Positions 46,465 to 58,225 of a DNA stretch of 64,000 nt are shown piece after piece (position 1 is the first letter of the stretch; every line of letters starts with the position of its first letter). Origin of the DNA: Fusarium oxysporum f. sp. lycopersici 4287 (lineage: Eukaryota; Ascomycota; Sordariomycetes; Hypocreales; Nectriaceae); assembly GCF_000149955.1 (NCBI RefSeq), contig NC_030998.1:1128699-1192698 (forward strand), in the 5' to 3' direction. Below the pieces are notes generated by a model. That model made no database searches. It saw only the letters and a program-made list of their open reading frames with translations, and was not told where the DNA came from. A program made the position numbers and the translations under genes.

Positions 46465-47139
46465 GTCGATAATTTTCTGTTGTAGGAAAGCTATAGGTGT
46501 TTGATGAAAAGTGAGTTTTGATACAGAAGGAAAGAAAGTCGATCATGCAGCGGCTCGACGATTTTATACACATTCTTAATTCTCATATACCAAGCTTCTT
46601 TGAAGTACTTCAAGAGCTTTCTCTTTCTGTCACCATACAGGCATGGAGACATGGAGAGATCGACGACTGCGGACCGTCAGCTTACTAGTGAAAGTCCCGC
46701 TATATCGGAAGGCCTACTGTATCCGGCACGTGTTTCGATGTATTATTCGGATTACCTAGCTCAGGTTCGCATTCGTTACGCTAATTCAAGACATTGAACA
46801 GCTAAGACAACCAGTCGACATCATTGCCTCCGCACTATTATACGCCGGGACGAATCAAATGAGTGACAAGATGCATTTCAGGAGGGTACTGCCTGGCAAG
46901 CGGACTTCTCATCCGAAACAGAACAGTAACAACAAACAGAATCACAATGTCCAAGCATTGTGAAGTGTACACATGTGACACAATTGCAGCATGTATTTAA
47001 TATCTCCTCTCAATATTCATGGATACTTCTTGCGATAGGTAAAGACTGTTGGCCGTAGTTTGATATATGCAAGATCCCTTCTCTCTCAGTTCCCCAGGCA
47101 CTTGATGACGCCTGGATCCTCAAGTGTACACCGACGTGC
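46465..47139. other. Intergenic region
   Basis: About 675 bp. It contains the hydrolase promoter (a TATAAA on the minus strand at 46563-46568, about 100 bp upstream of the ATG). Nothing else is seen. Confidence 0.5.
46563..46568 (-). promoter_or_regulatory. TATA box of the secreted hydrolase gene
   Basis: TATAAA on the minus strand, about 100 bp before the ATG at 46464. Confidence 0.45.
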
Positions 47140-47472
47140 TTAGCAGCAGCCTGACGCAATGCAACATCCTATTGGTCAGTAGTGTTAGCTTATGCCCTAC
47201 ACTGGTATACCAAACTGTTGCTTGCCAATAGGGCATCCAATGGGACCCCCGCCAGTTCCGGTAGGGCAGTTGCGAGTACACTGCCTAAACTGCTCTTCGT
47301 TACAAGATCGCTTGTTGAGGTCAATACCAGCTATATCCTAGTCAATAAGTGAACCATGTATGGTGTTGGTTGAGTAGTTAGTGAGCTTACGGATGTTTGT
47401 ATCGGGAACGGCGGCAGCGGAGATAGCACCAACGAAAACGGCTGCGGTGATGAAGATGCTTGAGAACTTCAT
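47140..47472 (-). CDS. Small secreted 8-cysteine protein (effector or antimicrobial candidate)
   Basis: Three exons, 47472-47391, 47330-47211 and 47168-47140, encode 76 residues across introns of 60 and 42 bp. Residues 1-21 are a clear signal peptide. A short propeptide ends in Lys-Arg at 34-35, a Kex2 site. The mature peptide of about 41 residues holds eight cysteines in the pattern C-x7-C-x3-C-x10-C-x8-CC-x4-CC, and the last two residues are cysteines. I do not recognise the family. Small, secreted and Kex2-processed with many disulfides is the profile of fungal effectors and of antimicrobial peptides, and no closer role can be stated. Without both introns the frame stops early, so automatic gene finding may miss it. 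A TATAAA lies about 100 bp upstream. Confidence 0.75.
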
Positions 47473-48492
47473 GGTGTTAAGTCTTGTTGTTCCGATAATG
47501 CAATTGAGATCGGAGAGTTGAAGGTTTGCTGTTGTTGAGAAGGGCCCTTGGAAGGAAAGAGAAGCGTCCCTCTTTATAGACTTTTCATGCCAACGTGATT
47601 CCATACACGCCCGATCGTATTTGATAGAAATTTTCATGCAATCAGGTAATGCCAAGGTTTCAAAGCCGCTGCGATGCTCTTCTCTACGCATATTGCGCCT
47701 TCAACTGTGAAAGATCGTCAGAGAATTCATGTCAATGTAACTCAAGATGCGAAAACCCTTGCGAAAATAATCTTTGGGGACTAGGTTCCAATGAAGGTTC
47801 TGTATATTCCGTGGATTCAACTCAAGTTGACTTCCTTGGGTAAAGTCTTGTCGTAGAAAGACATAACTGAAATTGACGTAGTGCTTATACGGGATGGCTT
47901 GGCTCCATCGTTTTGGGTATCTTGGCTATAAGTTCAGTTGACATATGATATGACGCATAGGTTCTCATCAGGCCACATCACTTTCTGCTTCTCCTCTTCG
48001 TTACGGGCTCTGGTTGGGTCGGTTGTGAATACGGCTGTCTCGAATTTTATGCCGTCTGATAGCTACAGTTGTAACCTTCATGGTGGGGCCAAAATAGTAA
48101 GGAATGCCGGGGAAAGGCCACGATCCTTGAATTAGCAACTAGAATCGGAAACAAGCTGTTTGCTGCCAGTTTGGGGCGTGTCTTGCTAGATTTGAGTAAC
48201 AAGAATAAGGTCATCATCATCAAGATGTTCTGAACAGACAGGGCGGCACATAGCCTAGCGACACCAATGATGCTTTGGTAAGATTTTGCTCAGTTCTGAA
48301 CAGACTCTAGTTGATGACTGTCTCGAGTACAATTGAGAACAGTCTCGCTAGACAGGATTTGTTACACAAGACTGGACTTTTCCTTGGATTCTGACTTCCA
48401 TTATATTGCTAACTCTATTCTAAATGAACACGCAATTCGCTTCAAAATACAACCTTCAGCGATTCCAGCCTGACGCCCTTCGTTTCACCCAC
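47473..48492. other. Intergenic region, no gene seen
   Basis: About 1 kb between two minus-strand genes. Apart from the TATA element there is nothing recognisable. Confidence 0.5.
47573..47578 (-). promoter_or_regulatory. TATA box of the 8-cysteine secreted-protein gene
   Basis: TATAAA on the minus strand, about 100 bp before the ATG at 47472. A strong core promoter is typical of highly induced secreted-protein genes. Confidence 0.5.
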
Positions 48493-49798
48493 TCAATACA
48501 ATTGTCCAGCGCTCATAGGAGGTGCTAGCTTCACCACAAGCTAAAAGAAAAGGTCAGTAATCCCCTTGACATATCGCAGCCGCAATAGTCACTCACCCAC
48601 TCAATGTCATCATATGACTTAAAAAGTCGTCGTTTTCCCTTGCCCTTCCTCTCGCCTTTGTCTAGCTTCTCCTGCGCGTCTTGGGCCTTCCTCTTATTCG
48701 ACCTTTTGTTGAGTGCTCGACCAGCCATGGCAAGAGGATCTTGTCGGCCCATGTCTGATCGATCTGGTAGGATCTCGTTCACAAAGGCAACTCGTGGTCC
48801 ATAAGCGTTCAACCTATCGACTGGCGACATGTTATACGGCATGTCACGTAGTTCATAAGACGAGATGCCCAGTTCCATGTTGAGGTCTTGGGCCATGACA
48901 ATACTGGAGCTACTTTAGCATAAGCTTTTCGGTATTGAAGCGATGCTCACCATATCTCAAGTCCATTGGATGTGAATAGTTCCATGTTGGCATTTGATAA
49001 TGCCTTGGAAAGTATTGATGCATGGCCGAATGCTGTAGCAACACCAACGCCGACTTGACCTGCAATAAGCCCAATACTGGCAGCGCCGGGTCTAACCGAG
49101 AAATCTATCAGTCTACAAAGCCGCAGAAGTTGGATGAAGTCAACTTACACGAACCACCCAGCAATGTTAGCACCCTTTTGGAATAATTGTGCTTCCGGGT
49201 TGGGCGTACGGGCGACATTGATCTCATCCACGACCCGAAGGAATTGATCGCGCGAGATTCCATATCTGCTGATTTCAGAGCTATAGCCTCGTAAGAAGGG
49301 CTCTCCTGCTCCAAAGGCAATCTGAGGGAGGATGAGCGGTCGAAAGTCGGTGTTTTGGAAGGAAGGTTGGTCGTAGGGGTATCGTGTGTTCGTAGACATG
49401 GTTTCAGGGGAAGAGTAGTTATATGAAGGCTGTTGATAGATATTGATTCGTGGAGGTATCTGGCTGCTTCTAGGTCGACTGCGCGAGGGTGCATCGTAGG
49501 CATGCAAGGAATATGAAGGCGGTTCGTCGTTATAACAATATCCAGGCTGTTGTTGGCTATTGAAGCCATCTCGAGCAGGGAAAGTCTCTATCTCAAACGA
49601 CTGATCCTTCGACTTCTGGTTGTAATTTTGTCTTGTGCGTGGCTGCCCTGCTTGAGACGAGGATGGAGATGCGTCATAAGGCGACAGATTTCGTCGTGTT
49701 GGTGGCATTTGCCTTGAATTATAAGTGGAGTTCTTTTTCTGGCTACTCTCTGCTGCAGCTTCTATGGCTGAGCCGATCGTGTCTCTCAGAATACCCAT
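48493..49798 (-). CDS. Conserved ascomycete protein of unknown function, 381 aa
   Basis: Four exons, 49798-49149, 49091-48951, 48903-48597 and 48540-48493, total 1,146 bases in frame. The N-terminal half is polar and disordered (Ser/Gln/Tyr/Pro-rich). The conserved half starts near residue 160 with FGAGEPFLRGYSSEISRYGI, then DEINVARTPNPEAQLFQKGANIAGWFVPGAASIGLIAGQVGVGVA. The Gly/Ala-rich part around 215-240 is hydrophobic enough to sit in or on a membrane. A very basic tail (KGERKGKGKRRLFKSYDDIEW) follows. I recognise this as a widespread hypothetical protein of filamentous ascomycetes but know no function for it. Confidence 0.82.
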
Positions 49799-52700
49799 AA
49801 TGCGTTTGTTGTAAGTGATCTTGGAATTAGGAGTAAAATGAAATATTCTGGTATCGTCGTGAAAGTAGTCAAGATCTAGACATATATATACATGGATGAA
49901 GATTGAACATCCTCAATATCTATTCAAGTGCCAAAATCGGTAAGTCTATCGACATACTTTCAATCGACTAAGACGCTCTCAACAGTATGGCTGAGCATTC
50001 AGATGGTTAGTGTTGGACCAATGATCAGATTTGCCGATTCCCGTGATGCCCGGCCGGTAGCGTCGAAATAGCCACCAAATCGAGTAAGTCAGACGACGAT
50101 TCGCAACAGTCGACAGGCAACACATGGGAAAGCCATTCTCATTCGCGAACAAGTTCAATAAAGTCTAGGATCAGAATAAGGATATTTGCTGCTGTCCTGC
50201 AGACTCTAAAGTTTGTCACTCGGCACTTGATCGAGAGTCGAGGATGCACAGCCCTACGAAGGCCCTGGTAACTGGAACCATTCACTTAAATGACTACGTA
50301 TCACTTTTTGCGCTTTCCGACTGTCGAATGAGTGACGGTAGAGGCCTCTGTCAAGTCGCCTGCTGCTTCTCCTGATGATTTGTCCAACCCTAACCGTATC
50401 TGCTCGAGCCATTTCTGGGGCATGCATGGATTTAGGTCCTCCCAGCCCAGCAGAGCCCAGGGGACACGTTTGCTCTAACCAATAAGAAGCATTTATTACA
50501 ATACGTGAAGCGCGACGCGACCTTTTCGCGTCATACCTTATCTTATCATGTCACCTTGTCTAACAGACAAGAAACTTGCACGCAAATATTGTATTTCATG
50601 AGTCAAGCAAATAATGGTCAAAGTGCTTTTATCAGGGCCTTCAGCCAAGCGATCGAAAGGCGGGAAGTGGATTCCTGGGCATCATTTGGAGACTTGGCTG
50701 TCATCAGGACCCCAGTCAATCAATGTATGGATGACTGTGTTGGCTTCTGAGACCGAAAAGGGCTATCGTTATCTTATCTTATCCTATCGATATGCTGCTC
50801 TTGGTAAGCGGCAAGGATAACTTACCCTGAACAACACTTTACATTCAATAATATTCCAACGAATCTTTCGACGTAATAGTAAGTACAAAGAGAGAAATGC
50901 AGTAGCTCTTTTAATATTGATTATGTTTATTCGGCGTCGAAAATGCCGATAATCATGACTGTTGAGCTTGTGCGTTAACAGATAGTGCTCATGACTGTGC
51001 CAATTGCAATTTTATCTGTTAGCGTCATAACACTTCCAAAACTCTCATTAGAACAGCCACTTCCGAAAGATCAATTTTTCCTGTGGCACCTGAACTGTGC
51101 ACACCTATCTCGGTGATATATGTAAAGAGTTTCCGATATATGATGTCCTGGCTCTTGATTAATTCTTATTGATGTCTGAGTATCATACAAGCATAACCAT
51201 GTATTGTTGGACTTCCAATTCTTCTACAAAAGTTGTTACTCTATCGCACGAAGTGGTCACTATAGCTGCTTCAGCTGTACATCGGAGGGCTCGCAGAAAT
51301 TGGAACGGTGAAGGCGAAAGCCTTACACTGCCCTTGCTAGACTGGACAACAGACAATTGGTTCCGAATACTAAGACGCTTTGACACATGGCTTGGCATTA
51401 AGCAGAGTAGCACGATGAACGAGTCTAATGAACAGCTCATGTGACACATTTTGCGCCGAAAGGACCCTTTTGGCCACGAAACAAAGCCAGCAGAACGGTT
51501 TCAGTCTAGGCCCTTGATCGAGCAAGTGGTCTTACGGTCAAGCCACCAGACATCAGAGTTCGAGCCCCAGGATCACCGCCCCGTGCATCCACCCAAAGAC
51601 GTTGCGATCGTCTCGGGAAGCCTCTCAGGTCATCGACTGCCGTTCATTGGAAATCCAAAGTAGCGGAAAGTCGGCCTTGCCAGACGCTGGGCGCCAAGAT
51701 CCTACCCCAGGGAGGCCCAGCCCATGCTTGCATGCTCCCAAGTCCTGCAAGCTCTTCCACACCATTACGAGAATAGATCGTTGTATTTATACTCATTTGA
51801 GAAAGGCCACTTGGAGATCTACGCGGCTATGTCGGCAAGCCTTCACTTGGCTCTAGTTAAGCTCCTGCCGAGTAGCTGATGTCTTGATATTGCTGCGTTG
51901 CTGTCCAGTGAGCTTCGTTAGCCTTTCACCAAAGCAATTCATCATCAGGAGCATCACGAGACTTGCAACCACGAATGAACCATTGCGATGAACAGCTTCT
52001 TTGTCTGAAATTCCGAGAAGTTGAGATATGATAGTCTTGGAACTGGAGATTGACACGAGATTGACATGATTTTGGCTGAAGTCTCGAATGCTTCGGCAAG
52101 CACCGAGATTGTACAAATTTCGCTATTTTGACAAGTTCGGGATCAACCTGAGGCACAGTCGGAACGGAACCTTAACCCCCAGGAGCCCAGTCACATCACG
52201 GAATGATAAGATAAACTGCGGAATGGTAACAAGGTTGCCCAACAGAGATCTCCACGAGCCCCCAAAGACACAAATCTGATGCTTGGAAATAGTCTATTCA
52301 TAATCTAGAATCGGTCAAGCAGGCCAAGAGAGGCATCCTTGACGGGATATCGGCCCAGCCTCTGGGCGGCGTGGGCAGCCGTTGTTCTGGGTCAGTCATC
52401 AACCCTAACCCACGAAATGACCTCTTTTTGGTGCGGACCGGCCGCTGTCAGTCACGCTGTATGAAGAGAGCAGTATCCTCAGGTGAAAATTCGGAATGTC
52501 ATCCCATGAAGCCGATTAACGACCCGTGGTGGAAAACCGTTACCGCTGCTTGTCAAAGGCGCTGCCGCCATGATCTGTCAAACGATTTCGGAGGGTAGCC
52601 TTATTGAGCGCCGGCAAGCTGGTCTTTGGGTTCCGTCGATTTATTCGTTCATTGGTAAACATGCGCCGATTCGGCACCTGTGACTGAGGAAGAGAAAAGC

Positions 52701-53864
52701 TTACCCCAGATCATTGAGGGGGGTTGTAATCCCGCTTTTCCGCATGTGTCTTTTCTTATTTGGGATCCAAGTGCCATGGGGTCGGAGGAATCGGGCCGTA
52801 AACGAGACTGTTATTCGTGGAGAATTGGTCGTGTGGAATGCGGGGGAGTAAGCTTGTCTTAACCATGAAGGCTTGTGAAATAAGCCCTGCTTTTGACCTA
52901 CTTTATCGTGAGATCAAAGGTCACCAAGATCAAAGTCAATAAAGTTGTGGAGAAAAGGTTATCATCTGGGGCATAAACCCTTCAGAATATACGTAAATCT
53001 TGATAATAAACTCTAACGGCAATAAAAGACGTCGTGCATTCCCGTAATCTTCATCCTATTCATAATAGTCTCACGGTCTGGAACTTTTGTCCACTTTCAG
53101 CAGCAAGGATCTCGACCAATCACTCAACGGGATCCCGGGCCGGCCAACACAGAGAGTTCCTCCTTACCTTAAACAGAACCAGCACGAGGGAACAGTAATT
53201 TTGGCCTCCGCGTCTAACCCGCATCCCTCTCCACGGGGAATCGTAAGAGCCATCTCGGCTGCCCGCAAAGTGAGCCGACCAGATTCCAGGGAAGCCACAG
53301 CACGTTAGATGCATGGCGGACCACGGAGCCGACAGAAGCACGATCACTACTCATCGAACGAGCGACTGTTAAGCGCCGCTGGCACACCTGAACCCAGCGT
53401 CCAACGCACATGACTGCATTGTCGGATAACGAATCAGACTCTTGGTGCGTCAATACCGAATTCTCGCTTCCCCATCCCACGTGAATTTCTCGTTCAGGGA
53501 TAGGACTTGGCCGTTCTGGTCAGATCAGTCTAGGCCGTAAGAGTGTAGCACTTGATTCAGCTCTCGGAAGGTTGACCGTCGATCCGTGGCCCTGGACAAA
53601 CAGACTTACCAGCCCTTTCAGATCTTTGTGGGTTGTATCGGATCTGCAGACCGTGTTCCATTGTGTAGCAGTTGGCAGGCACACGGACGGACTCAATTTG
53701 CGACGCAGACGAACACCACCATCCCCAGCATCTCGAATTTTAATATATATTCCCTTGGTCCATCTTGGATCCCAGAGTCTTGTTTCCTGCTCAGACCCAT
53801 CTCAATCATCAATCAACAAACCACCCAGAAAGATAATCCACAGCGTCGGCGCTGAAACATCAAC
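49799..53864. other. Gene-poor 4 kb region
   Basis: The longest stretch without a supported gene. Frames up to 126 codons occur (for example 53572-53952) but show no domain, signal peptide or consistent intron pattern. A dense group of TTATC/GATA-type pentamers lies at 50765-50815. A GTTCGAGCCCC near 51558 looks like a tRNA B box, but its arms do not pair. The last 300 bp form the sugar-transporter promoter. Confidence 0.55.
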
Positions 53865-55637
53865 ATGGGATCTGAATCCATCCACAGCGATAGGCATGAT
53901 GAGAAGAACGTGCGTCTTTCTCTGCTCAGCAGTGCAATTGAGCAAGTACTGACTTCTTTCGGTAGCCGAAGCACGAGGTCGCCATCGTCAAGACTGCCAT
54001 TGGTGATGAGGCATTCCAACAGGCCTTGATCAAGGAGCCCCCGCCTAAGATCGCCGCTCCCATCCTCATCTTCGCCAGCATGGTCGCCTTCTGCTGTTCT
54101 ACCGCCAACGGTTACGACGGTTCGCTTTTCGGAACTCTTCTCTCCAACGAGGACTTTAAGAAGTTCTTCGATGTCGATAACAAGGGTATCGGAGCTGGTA
54201 CGTCTCGTCGAATTGGATCCGCTGTGAGGTTTCAAAACTGACACTGTCTCTCCAGGTATCGTCACTTCCATGTACCAGATTGGTTCCGTCGTCGCTATTC
54301 CTGCCGTCGGTCCTGCTATTGATACTTGGGGACGTCGTGTCGGCATGACCATTGGCTCTTTCATCATCATCATCGGTGTCATTATCCAGATCGCCTGTAT
54401 CAAGACCGCCAGTGTCGATCAGTTCATGGCTGGCCGTTTCTTCCTCGGTTTCGGTGTCTCAATCGCCGCCGCTGCTGGCCCAACTTACGTCGTCGAGGTC
54501 TCTCACCCTGCTCACCGTGGTATCATCACTGGTCTCTACAACGTCATGTGGCCTGTTGGTGCTCTTGTTGCTAGCAGTGCTGCTCTCGGAGGTTGGACGT
54601 ACGAGGGAACTAACACCTCTTGGATGATCTCTGTCTGTCTCCAGCTCATGTTCCCTTGCACCATCTTCTTTTGCGCCATGCTGCTTCCTGAGTCGCCTCG
54701 ATGGTTGTACACTCGCGGAAAGAAGGAGCTTGCCACCGAGAACCTCGTCAAGCTCCACGGCCGTGGAAACCCTGATAGTGAATGGGTCAAGCTCCAGCTT
54801 CATGAGTACGAGGAACATCTTGAGATGGACGGTAGCGACAAGCGATGGTGGGACTACCGTGCTCTTTTCCGCAACAAGGCCTCCATCTACCGTCTCACCT
54901 GCAACTGTCTCGTCTCTCTCTTCGGCCAGTGGGCTGGCAACAGTATCGTCTCCTATTATCTCAGTGCTTTCCTCGACACCGCCGGTATCAAGGAGGGAAG
55001 GACTCAGACCAAGGTCGCCTTGGGCATGAACGCTGTCCAGATTGTCTTCGCCGCTATCGGTGCTGGTCTTACTGACACTGTCGGTCGCCGCCCCATGCTT
55101 CTCGTTGTCAACCTTGTTTGCGCTCTTTGCTGGGTCGGTGTCACTGTCCCTGCCTCTATCGCCAACATCACCGATCTCGACGACAAGACCCAAACCGACG
55201 CTGTCACTCCCCCTGTTAGCAAGGCTATTCTGGCCTGGGTTTACCTCTTCCAGATCTTCTACTCTGTTGGCTGGACTCCTCTCCAGGCCCTCTACCCCGT
55301 TGAGGTCCTCAGCTACGAGATCCGAGCCAAGGGTATGGCCTTCAGCTCTCTCTTCACCAACGCTGCTATGCTTGTCATGCAGTTCGGTATTCCCGTTGCT
55401 CTGAAGAACATCGCGTGGAAGACTTACATTGTTTTCTGCATCTGGTGTGTTTGCCAGTCCGTCATCCTCTACTTCCTCGTCCCTGAGACCAAGAACCGCA
55501 CTCTTGAGGAGCTTGACCACATCTTCTCGTCTGACAACCCCGTCAAGACATCCACACAGAAGAAGCTCTTCGAGGCTGATGCCCATGCCAACATTGTCCA
55601 CATTGAGCCTGCCGTTGCCGACCCTAGCAAGGCTTAA
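53865..55637 (+). CDS. MFS sugar transporter
   Basis: A 552-residue transporter in three exons, 53865-53909, 53966-54197 and 54256-55637, 1,659 bases in frame. It has about 12 helices and the sugar-porter signatures: GRRVGMTIGS after helix 2, LLPESPRWLYTRGK before the central loop, DTVGRRPMLL after helix 8 and PETKNRTLEELDHIF at the end. NGYDGSLFGTLLSNE in helix 1 is typical of the fungal lactose/hexose/quinate-like branch. It should import a mono- or disaccharide with protons at the plasma membrane. The last exon uses C-ending codons heavily (GTC, ATC, CTC, GCC), which suggests high expression. An antisense frame of 380 codons over it is a by-product of this codon use. Confidence 0.93.
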
Positions 55638-57296
55638 ATGCTAGACACTTCTTCTTTTTGGCAACCAATGTTGTCATAATTTGCAAATCATCGCAGTCCT
55701 TCTATAGCAATTGAGGTTCAGATTGGATGGAGTAGGATATGAGTAGGCTGTCAACAAGTTGTATGCTCCGATTAATTAGCTTTAATAAATTCGATGGGAG
55801 CAATGCTTATAGTTTCAGGCCTACCTGTGACACCTTCTTTCCTGCATTATGATCAATAGAGCTTAAGCGGTGCTACTGGTAACGGGCCATTGAGAAGACC
55901 CTTCTGGCATAGCTAGTAATATCCTTCCCTTTGTTTGAAGCTTCAGAGCGTATGAGCTGCTACCAAAAGAAGCAATTGCAGAATGCTCAGCCGGGAGCTG
56001 ACATCCGCGTTTCATACGAGGTAAATGGTACTTGTGAACGATGATGTGTCCATGATCTCACAACAGGTGTCTTGTTAGGTTTGACTTTCCAATAGCTTTG
56101 TGTAGTCGAGAGAGAATGGGTACAGCTTTGGAAGAAAAGATGCAAGAAGGGATCTCGGAGTGATAGCTGTTTGTATAGGAAAAGAAGAAAAAGAAGGCGA
56201 CGACGGCGAAGGATGCAAAAGCCAGGACACTGCAGCTGTCACCATGATATTATTATAAGCGAGCATCAGGGTCCTGCTCAGCTATGACAGCCCCACCGGA
56301 TAATTACAGGATAAATGCGCTGGTTAAGGTCCAGATGCACAAATCTGTTTAGGCAGTAACCTAGTCTGGAGTTTTAGCTGAGCCAACATACATTTATCCT
56401 TGCACCCATGATCAGATGACCTCGTACAACAGACAGAACCAACAACCAACAACCAACGACAGAATCATCAGGTCATGGAGACTCTTTGAGCTCACCATTC
56501 AATCGAAGCCCATTTCTTGACCTAGTGGCAAATCTTCCTCTTGCTCCAGAAGGATACAAACCTCGATTTGAAAGGGAAAAAAAAGACGAATAGTGATTAT
56601 ATCTTGAGCACCTAGTTGCTTGCCCTACATCAACGTCCACTAGTAAATGACGGTTCACACTCTTCTGGAGTCATTCATGACATTTCCTCCAGGCTCTCCT
56701 CTTTGTTTCAGAGGGCAGAAACGTAGAATTGGCGAATGTTGGGCACATGGGAAGACAAATATCTTCTAGTCGTCGGATTGACCAGAGCAGTGCATTGATG
56801 CCTGCACATCATGTTCAATACCACCGCAGTGGTTACCAATCCGGTTTATGACCTGATAGCGTGCCGCAGAGCCTGAGTCGAGAACGACGATTTTCTTCGA
56901 TTTTGTGCCGACGTTCCGAGTAATCACAGTCAGAACTGCCAAATATGCTCGCATTTCAGGCCGTCCACCGGGCCCAACATCATGAGATGCATGATCTAGT
57001 ATCCTAATGAAGAGGTTACCGACATCCCGAAAATTTACAGTACATGTGAGGGATTTATTCGACGAAGATGTTATTGGACTGCTCTTGGAGCTGCAGTTAG
57101 TTTAGACAGAGAGAGATTTCCTATATAAAGTAAGTGATTCCTCCACGAATTTTCTCCATGGATCCTCAGCGGCTTACACAATCCTCCTTGGTCTATACTA
57201 TTACAACGTTTTAAAACTTTTTAAACTCATTCGTAAGTAAACTGATCTTACATTTTGCACAATATTAACCATGACCGACCAAGTCCCGCAGCCACA
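55638..57296. other. Intergenic region, no gene seen
   Basis: About 1.66 kb between two plus-strand genes. Only short frames without features are present. Confidence 0.5.
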
Positions 57297-57676
57297 ATGA
57301 AGCTCACTCTCCCAACTGCAACACTCGCACTCTCCTTGCTAGGCGCCGCTGATGGAGCTCGAATTGAGACCTACGTTACAACCGGGGCCGCACCATTCGT
57401 GTTTATTCGTCTGTCTACTATGGCGATGACGGCAAGCATTACAACCTAGGCGCTTTCGATGACGGTTGCAGGAAAACCAAGTATGATTGGATCAAACAAA
57501 TTTGTATCGACTCAGACAGAGAAAGGGCGCATGTTGTGTACTCTGGTGGCACACGAAAATGTTTCAAACTGACAAAGCAGTCATCTGGCACCTGCAGTGG
57601 CCCTTCGGGCTGTTGGGAGAACATCTGTCAGACATGTTGGACTTATGTCTACACTTCGACCAAGTGCACTTGGTGA
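57297..57676 (+). pseudogene. Small secreted Cys-rich protein gene with an apparent frameshift
   Basis: The ATG at 57297 opens a clear signal peptide (MKLTLPTATLALSLLGAADG). That frame stops at 57447-57449. From about 57380 a different frame takes over and runs to TGA at 57674-57676, encoding a polar segment with eight cysteines in its last two-thirds (for example KQICIDSD, SGCWENICQTCW). The switch falls at a CCGGGGCC run near 57381-57386, where one missing G would explain it. It is either a real frameshift or a homopolymer sequencing error. No intron of normal size can bridge the frames. A GTGAGT overlaps the stop, so a further exon near 57733 is possible. The family is not recognised; an effector-like role is conceivable. 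Confidence 0.6.
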
Positions 57677-58225
57677 GTTAAGCAGGTCGCTTTGCCTTAG
57701 TAGTTTAGTATATGTTCTTCATTATTCCTTTAGCCCAGGTTACAACGTTTTGTCTGACTGATAGCACTTCTCGGCCATCTACTCAACACTGTATCAATGA
57801 ATTTGGTATCTAATTTCAGAAATTTTAGTCTGTCTGTCTGTCTATCTCCACAGATCCTGCCTAGCCTTTCGAAACGGTCATTATATAACTGCCTGGTATC
57901 TCTCAAAGCGCATATGTGACGAATAGATTATATAAGCCAATACAATTATGCCAAAATGATTGGGTACCTCATAACCTTGTTTCTCTACAGTTTCTCAGTA
58001 ATAGGCCAAGAAGACTACTAGCACTTTTGGAAGCAGTCCAGGAAGGAAGCGACAATAGATAACCACAGGAAATGAGCAATTGATAACGTGGCACATGTAT
58101 TTAGTCTATCAATAATATTGACTCAAATGCTCCAATATGTACTTCGAATGGTAGGTGGCCATGAGTCATATGTATGTCAACTCAGCAACCATCATTATAA
58201 CTTTAGCTTTCTCTTTTTGCATGCT
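57677..58225. other. Intergenic region with a short GTCT microsatellite
   Basis: About 550 bp. A (GTCT)n run sits near 57830-57847. Otherwise it is AT-rich 3' flanking sequence. Confidence 0.5.

Noticed and set aside
51490..51590. Possible tRNA gene (GTTCGAGCCCC)
   Set aside because: The putative T-arm pairs only three of five bases and no A box or acceptor stem fits.
54459..55601. A 380-codon minus-strand frame
   Set aside because: Antisense shadow of the sugar transporter caused by its C-ending codon bias; the sequence is low in hydrophobic order and has no domain.
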